Assembly (NCBI GenBank): GCA_964036275.1
Contig: OZ038434.1
Coordinates: forward strand, 23,603,071-23,667,070
Reading direction: 5' to 3'
Origin: Litoditis marina
Lineage: Eukaryota > Nematoda > Chromadorea > Rhabditida > Rhabditidae
DNA length: 64,000 nucleotides
Shown here: positions 42,701 through 56,400 of the stretch, in pieces
Layout of the letters: the number at the start of each line of letters is the position of its first letter
Position numbering within the stretch: position 1 is the first letter of the stretch
The notes under the pieces: generated by a model
What the model saw: the letters and a program-made list of their open reading frames with translations, nothing else
Database searches by the model: none
Told to the model about the DNA's origin: nothing
Program-made: the position numbers and the translations under genes

Positions 42701-45329
42701 TCTCCTTGATAGCAGCAAACATTTCTATCGCTTTTGCTTCTTTCTTTGCGAAATCATTTTTTTTGTCTCCGACATATTCATAAAATGCAGCGCGGTTGGC
42801 ATGATTCTGTAATCTTCCCAAACTTTCCTCAAGGTCATCCTGTAAACAACTGAATCAGAAAAAAAGTTTGAGGTACAAAAACTTTTTGCAATGTGATCTA
42901 AAAAGTTATAGTTCGTTTCACTAATCAATGTCCTTCTACAGTAATCTGTAAAACATTCAGAAGGCTATTTCTAATAAATAAATTATTAATTTGATCTCAA
43001 ACTTTCAGAGTTTGTAGGAGTGAAGGTAGAAAACACAATAGCAAAGTTTTAAGTCATTCTAAAAACATCAAACTACCTAAAAAGAGCCTGGAAGTTTGCG
43101 CAGATTACTGTAGAGGGTTATAAGTGCGTGAAACAGACTATATTTTACCTCCTGGAAATTTAGCAGATGAGTAAACAGAACACAAATCAACCTTGGCAAC
43201 CACGCCTTATATTAAATCAAAATTCAAATGAATATATTACGCTATACATTTAAACATTGCACATCATGGCAAATCCGCAAGACAGATTCTACAATGAGCG
43301 CAAACCGAAGTGTAACCCTTTTCTCTATCTTAACATGATTCATCCTATCGAACTTCCAGATCTATCAATATGGAAAGTCTCGGACTCGATTGCGAATGAA
43401 CATTATATTCGTTTGTAATGTGTTGTCGTCGTACATCAAACTAGCAATTACTCTCACCTTAATTTTTTGAGTAAGATTACTGTGATGAATTCTCTCTACC
43501 AGGAGATGAATTCTCTCTACCGCTCGCGTTCACACAATTTGTGAATTGCTTGGAGAGTGAGAAGAGATGGTAGTATTGTCGGAATCTCGTGTGATTTGTT
43601 AAACATCTAAATGAATCAGATCCGGACCAAACTACACAAATAAAGTTGAGGAGCTACCATGTGTACCTGTTTTACAGCTACGCCAAACGAACAGTTTGTC
43701 TCGAATGGTTGGAATTTCGCTTAGTTAGCTCAATTGAATCATTCAAATGTGCACGTAGGCCAACTTAATCGGACAGTCGGGGTGTGCTGCTCTAACTATT
43801 CTAGAATCAAACAGTAGAGTTAGTGTATATCAGCATCAAACACTCGACGTGACATTTCCCTTCCAGAGTCGCGAAGCACGCGCAGCCACTTCAAGTTGAT
43901 TAACGGCCTATTTCAACCATCAAATGCAAATCCGTGACACAAATGTAACATACCTGTTTAACAACTCACGCCGCAAGTCTGATTGAGAAATATCATTGCG
44001 CACACGATTCGATTCGGCCTAAATTGAATAGCTACTTTGTCTGACTGTAAACTGCCGGCATATCAATTCGTTCCGCTTCTCGCTGTGCTCACTATTTCGT
44101 GTTCCGCGCGGATGAGATAGAAAAGCGGAGATGTGCATGAAAACGAGCCATGGTTGGGACAAAACTAGTAACAAGGAAGAGTTCGAAATTACCAAAATAT
44201 TTCAATGACATCTTTTCTCATATAAATTGTACAAGAAATATTACAGTACCGAACAAGCCAAAGTGGACTATGCAGTTTTAATAATCTTTAATAGCGATAA
44301 ATTAACTTATATTCAACTTCAATGTGACAGTTGCCTATGCTTGCTTCTGGCGAAGCAACCAGACACGGTGTATCTTGCTCTATCTCGCTGTGTTTCTAGT
44401 TTGAAACCATGGTTTTCGGTGAAAACTGTTGCATTTCTGCAGATATCGAGTTACAATTCAGCTACGGTATACAACAAAGATGTGTTCACCCGTATAGGTG
44501 GTGATCAAGATCGAAACTTTTGGTTAGTTTGATCTTGTTGGAGTTACACACTTCGACTACAATCAATAAAATCAAACTACAAAGCCTGCTCACATACCGC
44601 ATGAGCCAAAATGACGTTTGTGATAGTGTTGGGAAAGTAGGGTTGTCTAGCTTCGTTCAGCCATCGGATCATTCCCGATCTTAGGAAATCGTTGTCGGTT
44701 AGGCTATCCGGACAGACATGGCGGTAGAAATCATCACACGGTTTTACGGAATCATCCACTTTACTGAAAGTGAACACATTGTGCAGGTATGATACGAGTG
44801 ATCCTAATTCATCATTGCTACTTGTATAACACAAAAAATGGGTTATATTGAATACGTGATGGATAAATTCAAGAAAAAAGACCTCTAAAAGAGCAATGTT
44901 TACTTTTCAACCGGGACTACTTATATTCGAAGTTCAAATGTGTTTTTTAAGCTTAATTAAAAACTTCTGAGCTTCTTCCATATCATAATCTAATATGCAT
45001 AGTATAACAATTCGAATGGTTACTGTAGAGTTGAAAGTAGAAATCACAAGAAATAAAAACTAAGTCCAAGGGTTATTTCGAATATTCCTACAATCGATTG
45101 CGTAAGTTGTTGCAGTGGTACCAAACCTAGTGAAAAGTTCTTAGATGATGGAAATTAATTTAGTTTGATTTGCAAACGTCTCCCAACCTCTGTTTTCTAT
45201 TTCACGCATCGAGCTTGTTTTGGAAAAGGTATCCTAATAATTGCTAACTCACAGTTCAACGTTTCCCAGTGTATAGTCGGAAAGGACAACAGCTGAAACT
45301 AGGGGTACAACCAATATATAAAACCGCAT
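39725..45329 (-). CDS. Secreted M13-like zinc peptidase, gene B (rearranged)
   Basis: Exons on the minus strand: 45329-45253 (signal peptide, MRFYILVVPLVSA), 44763-44598 (KPCDDFYRHVCP), 44018-43954, 42839-42681, 42435-42290, 41650-41434, 41249-41103 (AHEVGHAMF zinc motif), 40849-40739 (IREDAADLAAL), 40313-40242 (KTFFYGIGILWC), 39850-39725 (VRVNGVLRQSEEF). Lengths and phases match genes A and C. Exon 4 is not convincing: a remnant with TNCS and a CAG|GTACAC end sits near 43,750-43,667, but its frame and acceptor do not fit. The last exon is missing downstream; a matching one lies on the other strand at 46,083. All zinc ligands remain. Either the gene is a recent pseudogene or it ends in a new way. 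Confidence 0.7.
42906..43146 (-). mobile_element. TATAGT-type element in gene B intron
   Basis: Inverted copy of the element at 21,930-22,170. The ends read TATAGTTCGTTTCACTAATC and the inverse of TATAGTCTGTTTCACGCACT, with CTCTACAGTAATCTG inside. Confidence 0.7.
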
Positions 45330-45835
45330 TGTGATTGTTTTTTTACTGTCTGTTCGCTTTTATAAAACAGCCTTTTTTAATTAAAATGAAGAATAATCTA
45401 AGTTTCAATTTCCGAAACTAATTCTATTGTCTGAAGACAAAATCTATTGTGTGAAAACTGATGACAAGACCGCGATTCATTGGGGAATTCTGTTAGCACC
45501 TTTAGCGGAGCGCGTGAACAAGAAATTCTTCTGAAAACTTATGCTTGCTCTCAGCATCGTCATACAACCAACTTGGCGCAATGTCAATAAGTCTTGACGA
45601 GCCATGTATATTTGACCCGTGGTCAAGTATTCACTCTAGAGACTTTTCTAAAGTAGTGGTTTGAATCATAAACAAAATAACCAAGAATTCATTGACTTCT
45701 CGGAAACACGAATAACGTCGCTGATGATCGAATTCAATGTTATCATAAAGACCGGGAAGGGAGAGTAGACGGGTAAAATCAGTAAACGCCTCATGAGGTA
45801 GGATGTGCCTGTGTTTGCTGTTTTATCCGTGGAAC

Positions 45836-45960
45836 CTAAAGAAGGACGATTATGTGGACCAATCCCGTGTCAACGGTCCTTTAAACTGCAATTGAAAAAT
45901 ATTGCAGTTTAAAGGACTGAAGGGCTGCGATTGGACCACACAATCGTCCTTCTTTAAGTC
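45836..45960 (+). mobile_element. Family-1 hairpin element, copy 2
   Basis: Near-perfect foldback: AAGAAGGACGATTATGTGGA at the left, its inverse CACACAATCGTCCTTCTTT at the right, and paired CAGTTTAAAGGAC / GTCCTTTAAACTG near the loop. It lies between the promoter of gene B and the displaced last exon, close to the inferred inversion breakpoint. Confidence 0.8.
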
Positions 45961-46082
45961 AAAATACGTGAATTGTGTATCGAAATCAACGACAATGGAA
46001 CTATTGTCAGTTCCTAAACACTGAAAAGATTTTTCGAGTCTTATATTGGAAACCAAGTAGTATTTCGTTTCCATTCTTGCAG

Positions 46083-46190
46083 AACAAATTGTGCTATCTG
46101 CTCGGAGAGAAAGCAACACTACAGTGCGATCATCGAACTATATATACAGCAGACCTATATGAAATAACTGATGCGGTATTTCCACAATGA
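46083..46190 (+). pseudogene. Displaced last exon of an M13-like gene
   Basis: A good acceptor (CATTCTTGCAG) precedes NKLCYLLGEKAT, matching the last exon of gene A (DDLCHLLGEKATR then stop). Here the stop is lost and the frame continues 23 more residues to TGA at 46,188, followed by an AATAAA-like signal. There is no other M13 exon upstream on this strand. It fits gene B's missing end, left in place when the rest of gene B was inverted. Confidence 0.75.
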
Positions 46191-46266
46191 AAATAAAATA
46201 ACATTAACTAAAACATATTTTCCTGTCAAATACTCAAAATGTGTCATCACGCTTTGTTTGTGTTTC

Positions 46267-46319
46267 TACGTCACATTTTGTTATCAAAGACCGCTCTCTG
46301 TTATCTTAGATGACGTCAT
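46267..46319 (+). promoter_or_regulatory. Upstream CRE/GATA block, PPxY copy 7
   Basis: The clearest version: CTACGTCACA, then TTATCAAAGACCGCTCTCTG, TTATC and TGACGTCATAAA. It starts only about 75 bases after the stop of the displaced peptidase exon. Confidence 0.65.
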
Positions 46320-46385
46320 AAACTGTCCAAATAGTCCATAAAGGGGGTGGTGTCAAACGAGTCTATCATTCGTTTGAACCATTCC

Positions 46386-47004
46386 ATGGAAGCTCCTCCT
46401 AAATATACTCCAGCCGCCAGCACATCAGAACAGAGTGCTACATTAACCGCTCCACCCGGTTACTATCCTGCAGATCCCACCAATCAACCTATTCCTCTCT
46501 CGGTGCCGCAATTGAATCAACTCAATTCAAACCAACAACCTCAAGTGCATTATGTGCCCCAAAACTGTTATACAATCGAAACATGTCCGAGAAGATGCAG
46601 TGTTGTACAAGGTAAACTTTGTTTTGATTATTTTCATTATGTTCACTAATAAACTGTTGTAGTAAGCTGACTTCATTTACACCTATTTGAAAGTAGATTT
46701 TGTGTGATGGATATAGTTCTTTTTTTCAAATTTGATATAACCCATGGTCATATCCGCGCAGTGATAAAATCTAGAAGAAAATTGTAGACTTTGTATGATA
46801 TCTGATATAATTCTGTGCAAATCAACTTTATCATCAATATTATTATTATTATTGTTATTATAAATTATCGATTTTTCAGTTTATTCAACACATGATCTAC
46901 ATCGGCGTCGTCGACGTTTAATAGTGTTCGGGGGCGTTTTCTCCGTAATATTGATTTTTATATTCATTGTATCAGTGTCTGTTGGATTTAGTGTAGCTAA
47001 CTAG
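46386..47004 (+). CDS. PPxY-motif single-pass membrane protein, copy 7
   Basis: Exons 46386-46611 and 46880-47004 (phase 1; donor GTAAAC, acceptor TTTTTCAG), 116 residues. Exon 1: MEAPPKY, ASTSEQSATL, PPGYYP, PLSVPQLNQLNSNQQPQVHY and CPRRCSVV. Exon 2: five Arg in a row, then a hydrophobic run (VFSVILIFIFIVSVSVGF) and a 3-residue tail. AATAAA follows at about 47,034. This is the only plus-strand copy and lies apart from the array, between two peptidase genes, with an intact upstream block. It is probably functional. The Arg cluster next to the membrane segment suggests the long N-terminal part faces the cytosol (positive-inside rule). Confidence 0.8.
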
Positions 47005-47039
47005 ATAGTTAACTTACCCTAAACTAACCTAGAATAAAT

Positions 47040-47660
47040 ATTGGTATATAAAAAAAACCACTGTCAGGCATAGTCGATGTCATGTACCCCTTCACAGTAA
47101 GATTCATAATTCCACCCAGTATCTTGACCTACGGAAACTATCGGACTCTTTCTGGTTGATTAGCCGTTCTCATAATAGAATATTTGACTGACTAGTTTGA
47201 GTAAATTGCAGAATTTGCGAAAAACGTATGCATAATCGGACTGAGTACAGTTTTCAATATGTCTTTATCATCCACTCAATTACAATCCATTTATTTATAT
47301 GTTCTTATCTCATATTTGTTTTGTCGCACATGATAAATATTTATTCTACACTTTGTTTTCACCCGAAACAGACACAAACGGTTACAGATAGACACTAAGA
47401 GACCTTAGGACTGGTCACGCATGTTACAGAAGTGATAAACAACTGAAACTACGAACACTGTTAGTGCATTTGTTCATTTATTACCTTGTCATAATCATTT
47501 ACGAGAGTGATAGCAAAATAAACAGCATCAATAGCGTTTTTGGTGGATTCATTGAAGTAGAAATTAACAAAAACTTTTCTGTTTTCATGCACAAAATGGA
47601 CTGTTTTTATTGCCGGATCTCAATTGATCAAAGCAAAACTTGCATGACTTCAAAGAGAGG
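47040..47660. other. Spacer, no gene seen
   Basis: AT-rich, with a short frame at 47,464-47,670 that runs into the composite repeat. Nothing recognised. Confidence 0.45.
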
Positions 47661-47663
47661 TAT

Positions 47664-49632
<1,969 letters not shown>

Positions 49633-51231
49633 AGTCTATTACAAAAACGTGTACATTCGAAAAATCGATGTATTATTAAAGTTCTACTTATCATGAAAAA
49701 CGTGGTGATTCCAACAACAGTGTGTGGACAACGTTTTACTGTTTCTTCTTAATCATTATGCGGCTTTTTCTGAGAGTAGTAAAACAACAATAGTAACAAT
49801 GTATAATCTTCTCCTAATCCTATGTTTTCGGTTTCCCACCAATGTTGTGACATAAGGGCTAATTGCGGCATCCTAACAAGGTGTGCCCGCCCCTACAGTA
49901 GCATAGTGTTTCCATTTTTCATGAGACTCCTACCGCATGATTCCAACCCTTTCATTTTATTTTATCTACAAAATTGTTATAGGATTATCAATTCTAGGAA
50001 GACCTCTACAGTATACTTTTCCAACAAGTTCAACATTTAGGTAGAGGAAAGGTTGACAGTGTTTGCATTTGGTTTATGTTCCTTCTTGCAGAAAGTTTTC
50101 GAAATCGATACATTTTGGATGTTTACTGTAGGAATCTGAGTGAGAATGTTGTGAACTTCATACCTGTCCGGGAAAAACTGCTCGAGTTAGTCACTCAGTC
50201 CATAACTTGCGTATGGCACGCGCTATCTCCAAACTATTACTTCACGGCATACAACCATTTGGAGAATTTCGAAAGTAGCGTCCTTTTTTCTGTGTTAGAA
50301 TAAAGTGAATTCGATCATACAACGCACTATGGATTTTTTTTATGTTTGCATTGAAAAATTAAACTTCGCTCTGGAACCGAGAAATAAGAGCACTTTCTAA
50401 GTTCTGATTTGTTGCCTTTTCTCCCTTCGTTTGTATCTCGGTTCTATGGCTTTTTGTTCTGAATTTATTCGGTTCGTATCGTTGCAAGCACTCCTATTTT
50501 TCGACACACATTCGAACTTTCCGATGACTGTTTTCGAATGCAATCTTCAACTCTGTACATCGCCCATTGTTTTATTACAGCACATTCGCTTTTATTTGTT
50601 ATAATTTAATCTGGAACATTCTAGAAATTAATGTGTGTTTTCAGACAATACAAGTCTTTTTGCAGCCTCATAAATAGGTTCAAATGTTTGGAATAATGTC
50701 CTATTCAAGTTCAAGACACTGGAACAAATACACGTGAGTTTGAAACGTATTAACTCGAATCGAACGTTTCGTAATTGAACTAACTTGACAACAAAAGTTT
50801 CTTAATTATTATGAAAGCGCCTTTTCAAACTAGGTTTGCTTCAGGTACTAACTAGATCTTTTTGATTTATTAGTATTCCTATGGAACTATGTGCTCAGTG
50901 AAATGTGCCATAATAACTCCAAAATTCATTTCCAATATTTCAAATAAATATTTCCATAAAAACATCCAAAAAGTCTTAATGACAACAAATATTTTAATAT
51001 TTCACAACAAAGATTTCAACAAAGATTCTGCACCGATACATTGTACCATTCGCAAATAATTTTCTCAAATTTTTAAAAATCAGTTAATTCCACATAATTC
51101 ACTGTCATAAATTAGACGTACTGCTGAAATTTAAATAAACCTGTGTAATACATGCGTGTTTTCTCGGCGACATCTTAGTGTAAGATTTTCCAACTGTTGA
51201 GTTATGATTTCAGGCAGTTGAGTATTTTCAG
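49633..51231. other. Spacer, possible upstream exons not found
   Basis: No exon with good splice sites and a recognisable product. A frame at 50,076-50,303 contains repeat-like TTTACTGTAGGAATCTGAG. If the gene at 51,232 has upstream exons they must be here or have been lost. Confidence 0.4.
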
Positions 51232-52534
51232 ATGAAATCATCCATGGACGTTTACAGTTCGGGGAAGTCGCACTGATATTCGCCGAGCCTGATATGGAGG
51301 TACCACCGACTATCGCGAGAGAATTATTTTATAATCGCCAAGAGTCGGTTGTCGTATTGGGCACATCAAGTCGTATGGTAGTCAATGGTGAAGAACTCGA
51401 TGACTGCACGTACATCCAGAGTGTATGCGGTACGTTTGCGGACGTACAGAATACAGTATGTCACCCGTTCGTGTAACATCTCTAGAGTTGTTAAAAATGA
51501 CTTGGTAATTTGCCGCTACAGTCAAAAGTTTCTATTATGTCTTGTGTGAATAAAATGGTGTGTGAGAATAATCTAGTGACTATAATATAGTATAATATAA
51601 CTAATCATTGATATATAATATAACTAATCATTAATATATAATATAACTAATCATTCAAACTTATCATTAAAATTCTTCAACATTCATGTTGGGTTACCCT
51701 GATGGTGAACCTTATGCGGCAACCGGTTGCCGCGGGCTCAGTCTGACGGATGGTAAGTGGATGCTACAGGTGGTAAATCTTGCACGCTATCTGGTTTCAG
51801 CGGGACCGGTAAAAATGACCGACAGTGGGTAATTTGAGCCGCCATGTACAACAAACGTACACCTTTTCTTCTTTTAGAGAAAAGTTTTTAATACGACTAT
51901 GTAACAATTGTAGATCTTATTGAATTAGATTTTTTGAAAACGACGAAACAACCCTCGCTTAAAGTATTATTTTTCAGGCTATTGCGACTCTCGCTTAGCC
52001 GGCGCTAGAAAAGCTCAAAGAGAGAAACTCTGGTCCATGAGTCAAGTGAGTTGTAAAACTGGTAAACTGTAAATTGTGAACTGCGAAAAACTAGAAGCTA
52101 GCTTTTGTAACTGGTATTTGTTTTGATTCTGACTCTATCATAATCATTCACGCTTGAAGGGGGCAGAAAGGAGAGCTAGTTTAGGTACCCCGGGGTACCT
52201 AAATATAACGTTGCGCGCGCCAAAACAGGCAAACACGTGTCAACCGTATGCAAATTAGGTTCGTTAGTTTGAATTGAAGTTATATCTGTCGGTTTCTCTC
52301 AATAAGCTTTTTCATATCAACCTTCCTTTCTGTCCTCCTTTAAACCTAGTTCTTTCTGTTGTCCGTGTATTTATATACTAACCCGTCAAATTTCAGTCCT
52401 ACGAGGACGCGGTCTTGAATGGTTACAAGTGGAAGCCGATTCTTTGTCATCTGAGACTTTCACAGTTGATCTACTTTCCGGACTGTTTGCTGACCTTTGA
52501 CTTCGTTACTGTACACAGTGCAGTACTCGGCTAG
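51232..52534 (+). CDS. Unrecognised protein, three 3' exons
   Basis: Exons 51232-51429, 51978-52045 and 52397-52534 join in frame (phase 1 then phase 0) with good sites: ATTTTCAG, GTACGT, TTTTTCAG, GTGAGT, TTTCAG. The joined frame encodes at least 134 residues and ends at TAG. The first exon starts mid-codon, so the N-terminus lies further upstream. Visible features are a VCGYC pair at the first junction, a basic ARKAQREK stretch and a hydrophobic-aromatic C-terminus (LIYFPDCLLTFDF). If the first donor is not used, that exon reads on to a stop at 51,476, with AATAAA near 51,547, so two 3' ends are possible. I cannot name the family. Confidence 0.5.
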
Positions 52535-52539
52535 CTCGT

Positions 52540-53440
52540 TCGCGTGACCACTATGTGAGGACGGAGTTGAGATTTAGAACACGGTTGTATCCATTTTTGT
52601 TATATTCAGAAATTGACCAGTCTACTGGAAGTTTTCAGTTTGTTTTTCTAGTAAAATTTTCGGTTTTCAACTTCTATTTTGTAAGGCGTTCTTGGAGATT
52701 CGTTCATGGCTATTCATGGTGACACACATATATTGCGGTTTCAACGAGGATGTTCGAAATGTACACGAACACGGTTTATTTACTTTTTCGTAGTCGATAG
52801 TCAAAGCTTGGTCATATTTTGAATTTACTTCACTGTGGTTGTTTTTGGTTCTGTTTTAGGTAGTTTTGCAGTCTAAATACTTTCACACACGTCTTTGCGT
52901 CGTACAATTCGATATTCTGTTTTTCTATTTGTTCCCAGGTGAAAATAAAAGAGTGGCGTGTGAAATAAATAGTTGACAGAGGGATGATGTGTTTTTCATT
53001 CAATTTTTTCTTGAACTTCAAATATACAACAGTTTTCATTCTGCAGTATATTCACACTTATTCGTCAATGAATATTTTCACGATCAATTGAATTTACGAA
53101 TTTTGACCAGTTTCTGACCAAAGTTCCAGAAATTACCTACAACACAACTCACAATCAACTAAATTTCAGATCACGAAAGTTGTTATTTTAGTTCATTATT
53201 TTACAATCGCTTACAAACTCATATGATTTGATGTAGAAACAGACTCTGCAATTTACTTTTGTTCATTGTTCGAATAAACTATGAAAATCGCAGTCTTTTT
53301 GCTGATGTTTCCCAACCAATTTCGGTTCTGTCATCAGCGTTGAGACAATTGAATTCCTTTGTAAAGTTGAATTTCACTGCATTAGTCACTTTTCATTGAA
53401 AATTATATCAATATATAGGAAACAACACGTTCAAAAACAT
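52540..53440. other. Spacer before gene C
   Basis: No gene seen. AT-rich. The core promoter of gene C should lie in the last 100 bases (ATCAATATATAGG at about 53,408-53,420). Confidence 0.45.
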
Positions 53441-53445
53441 TAACA

Positions 53446-56400
53446 ATGCGGTTTCTTACATTCCTTCTACCCCTGGTTTCGTGTTACATAGATTTTGACC
53501 GAATCCTAGAACACGTAGAAAAGTGAGTTGCTGGAAACAGGTCAGAGTGACATTTGTGTAATATTCACGCAAAATAATTACTGGGGACAGTACAATTTCT
53601 ACAACAGGCGGCGTAGCGATCCCTCAAACCTCATGAGAAGTTCATATGAGTTTCTCATGAGATACCTCATAAGCTACTTGTGAACTGTCAATGTTGTAGC
53701 ATAGAATCTCATGAGGCGCTCGTCCTAATAGACCTAATAGCTAATCAGGCATCTGCTAATGTTTGTGAGGGAATGCAACGCCTCCAGGATACTCACCCAA
53801 AAGATTTAAGTGCATACTGTTATATTATTTGTTCTTTCCAAGTATAATTTATTTGGGTTCAAATGAAAGTTCAGTTGGTTTTGATCATGTTAGAGTTATC
53901 AAATAACACGATGTTGAAGTATTTTTCCAAGTTCTCAGAGGGGTTCAACTGATGATGACCGAACCCTCCGAGAACAACACCAAAATCGTCTTGAATAATC
54001 GTCTCGAACCCATTGTCAAATGGACAGTAAGAAGCACTCAGCTTCTAATAACCTACTTACTAGGTTTCAATATAACTTCACTCCTTTCATAATTTCCTAC
54101 AGTAAAGCAATAACAAGTTGTTGTAGTTTACACAGACGTTGACTTACTGAAAGCTAAGAAAGTTTGTTCTTTTCCACAGAAACGTGGACAAATCCGTGAA
54201 ACCGTGTGCTGACTTTTACCGTCATGCGTGTCCAAACGGATCGAGCGGAGAGGATTTTCTAAAAGATAATCTTTCGAAGTGGTTCCGCAAGTCTATAGAA
54301 CCCTATTACCCCGAACCGCTCACCAACGTCATTTCAGCTCACTCGGTGAGATTTCGGTTAAACCGTATTTCGCGTTAAAGAAACCGTTCCGCTATAATTT
54401 GAGTTTCACGAAAAATTTAAAAAGCTCAAAAAAGATTCTTAATGTCTTCCCATAGACCACGAAAAAACTTTCTGATTGAAAATTTGTAGAATTTGCATAA
54501 CATCAAGCAATAAAGAAGGGGACATGAACATTTTCACTGTGACGCAACTTGACTTGGTTTATTTACGTCCAGATTTATTTTCATTTTTCAGTCCCTAATT
54601 GTGTATTCGTATGTGATTGAGTGTTTTGAAATCATTTTCGCACTTCTATAGGCTATTTTGAGCATACCTCGTACGCAACTCCCCTATCGGTGTCATTACG
54701 TAAGCCGCTTTTCTGACAAAACAAAGCAAGATAGGGATATAAAAGTATATATTTTTGATGATGGTTTTTCATTTGCCATAGGATCAGTTTGTTAACTCAA
54801 ACGTCAAAATTAAAGCGGGACGGATTCTTTAAGATGGAGAATCGACCGCATTCGTGAGCGCGCGGAGGTTTCGAAAATAAACTGAAAGCAGTGAAATGGA
54901 TAGAGGAGATTTTGTGATCAGTAGAACAAATGGGTCGGAAAAATCGAGGAATTCGACGTTGGGGAATTGAACGAATCAGACCTTATGACTCTGTTCGAGT
55001 TTTGAGTTTTATTTCAACGTCCAAAGATCAAAATTCATTTCAGGCCGAAACAAATCGGATACGAATCAACGTGCCCAAAAGCGAGTTGGGAAGAATTTTA
55101 TTCAAGAGGTAGTTTACACCTACGACAGTGTTTTTTACAGAATAGAACTCTGATTTTCAAAAAGATTGTTGAATATTTGGTTCAAGTGATAATGATGAAA
55201 GTAGCTAGGGAAAACCAAATGCAGGAAATGCCAAAAATAAGAAACGTTGACTGAAATATTCACATTGAACATTGAACTGTTGATTCAAAAATACGTCATT
55301 AAATGCATTCAGATGCTCAACCAATTCAACAACAACATTCCGACAATACTTCAAGCTTTTTCCGAACCTCAAAAAAGATCCATTCCCAAACTGCTCTAAG
55401 TCGACGAAAATGCTGCTGAAGAGAATTTATAGTAAATCGTACCGAAAAGGCGTGCAGGTGACCTGATATTCATATTTTCCGGAAGATGAGAAAAAAATAT
55501 TCTAGATTTTTGTTTTTTTCAATTGAGACTTGAGAAAAGTGTTTCTGGGGATTAGCAACTCTCGTGGCACGGCCAATCTCATGAGTGATCGGGTTTTTGG
55601 AAAATCTAAACTACATTGGAAGTAACCCCAAACTAAAACTGGATCATCATCATAACTAATACCGATAACCACGTTTTTGGCTAAATTGAATGGTAACTTG
55701 TTTTTAATCCAGGTTACCTAGTTAAATGTAGAATTCACCTCTTTACCTGTATCCTACTTTTGAATTGAATTGAATTCACTTTTATTAGTTAACCTCTTCT
55801 TCTATACACACACTTATGTCTAAATAAATTGAAAGATGCGACATTGCAGTCAATAGTGAAGAAGCGTCAGAAAAAGCTGAGCAGTCTACGTGTTACCAAA
55901 CTAGCAGCATGGTATAATTATATCAGAGATGAAAAAAATGGGTTTGCTGAAAAAGAAGAGAGAGGAAAACAGATGCTCACACTCATTAAAGAGACCATGT
56001 TGGAGCAGCTACAGGTGAGTTTTGTGGATAAAAATAAAGACAGTAGTATACTGTTAGTCAATTGCACATTCACGTCAAACGTGTTGAACACAGCAGAACT
56101 CAGAAACGTGCAGTGGTAAGTGCACGGTTCTTCATTAGAATGCTCACTTTAAATGACTACTCAGTTGACCTGTAGGATATCTCATTCCGAATCGAAACTA
56201 CAACACGTTTTAAAATTGAACCTGCGTCGTTTTGTGTCATTGCTGCTTTTTTGTACTTTTTGTCACAATCAGGCGACGAGTTAATATCTTTGCCAGTCTG
56301 CGTTTTTTTATCAAATGATTCAAAATGATATTAGATAAGTTCATCACCTCTATAGTTTCTAGTTGTTTGGTTGTACAGAACTATCGTATAATATGTGAAT

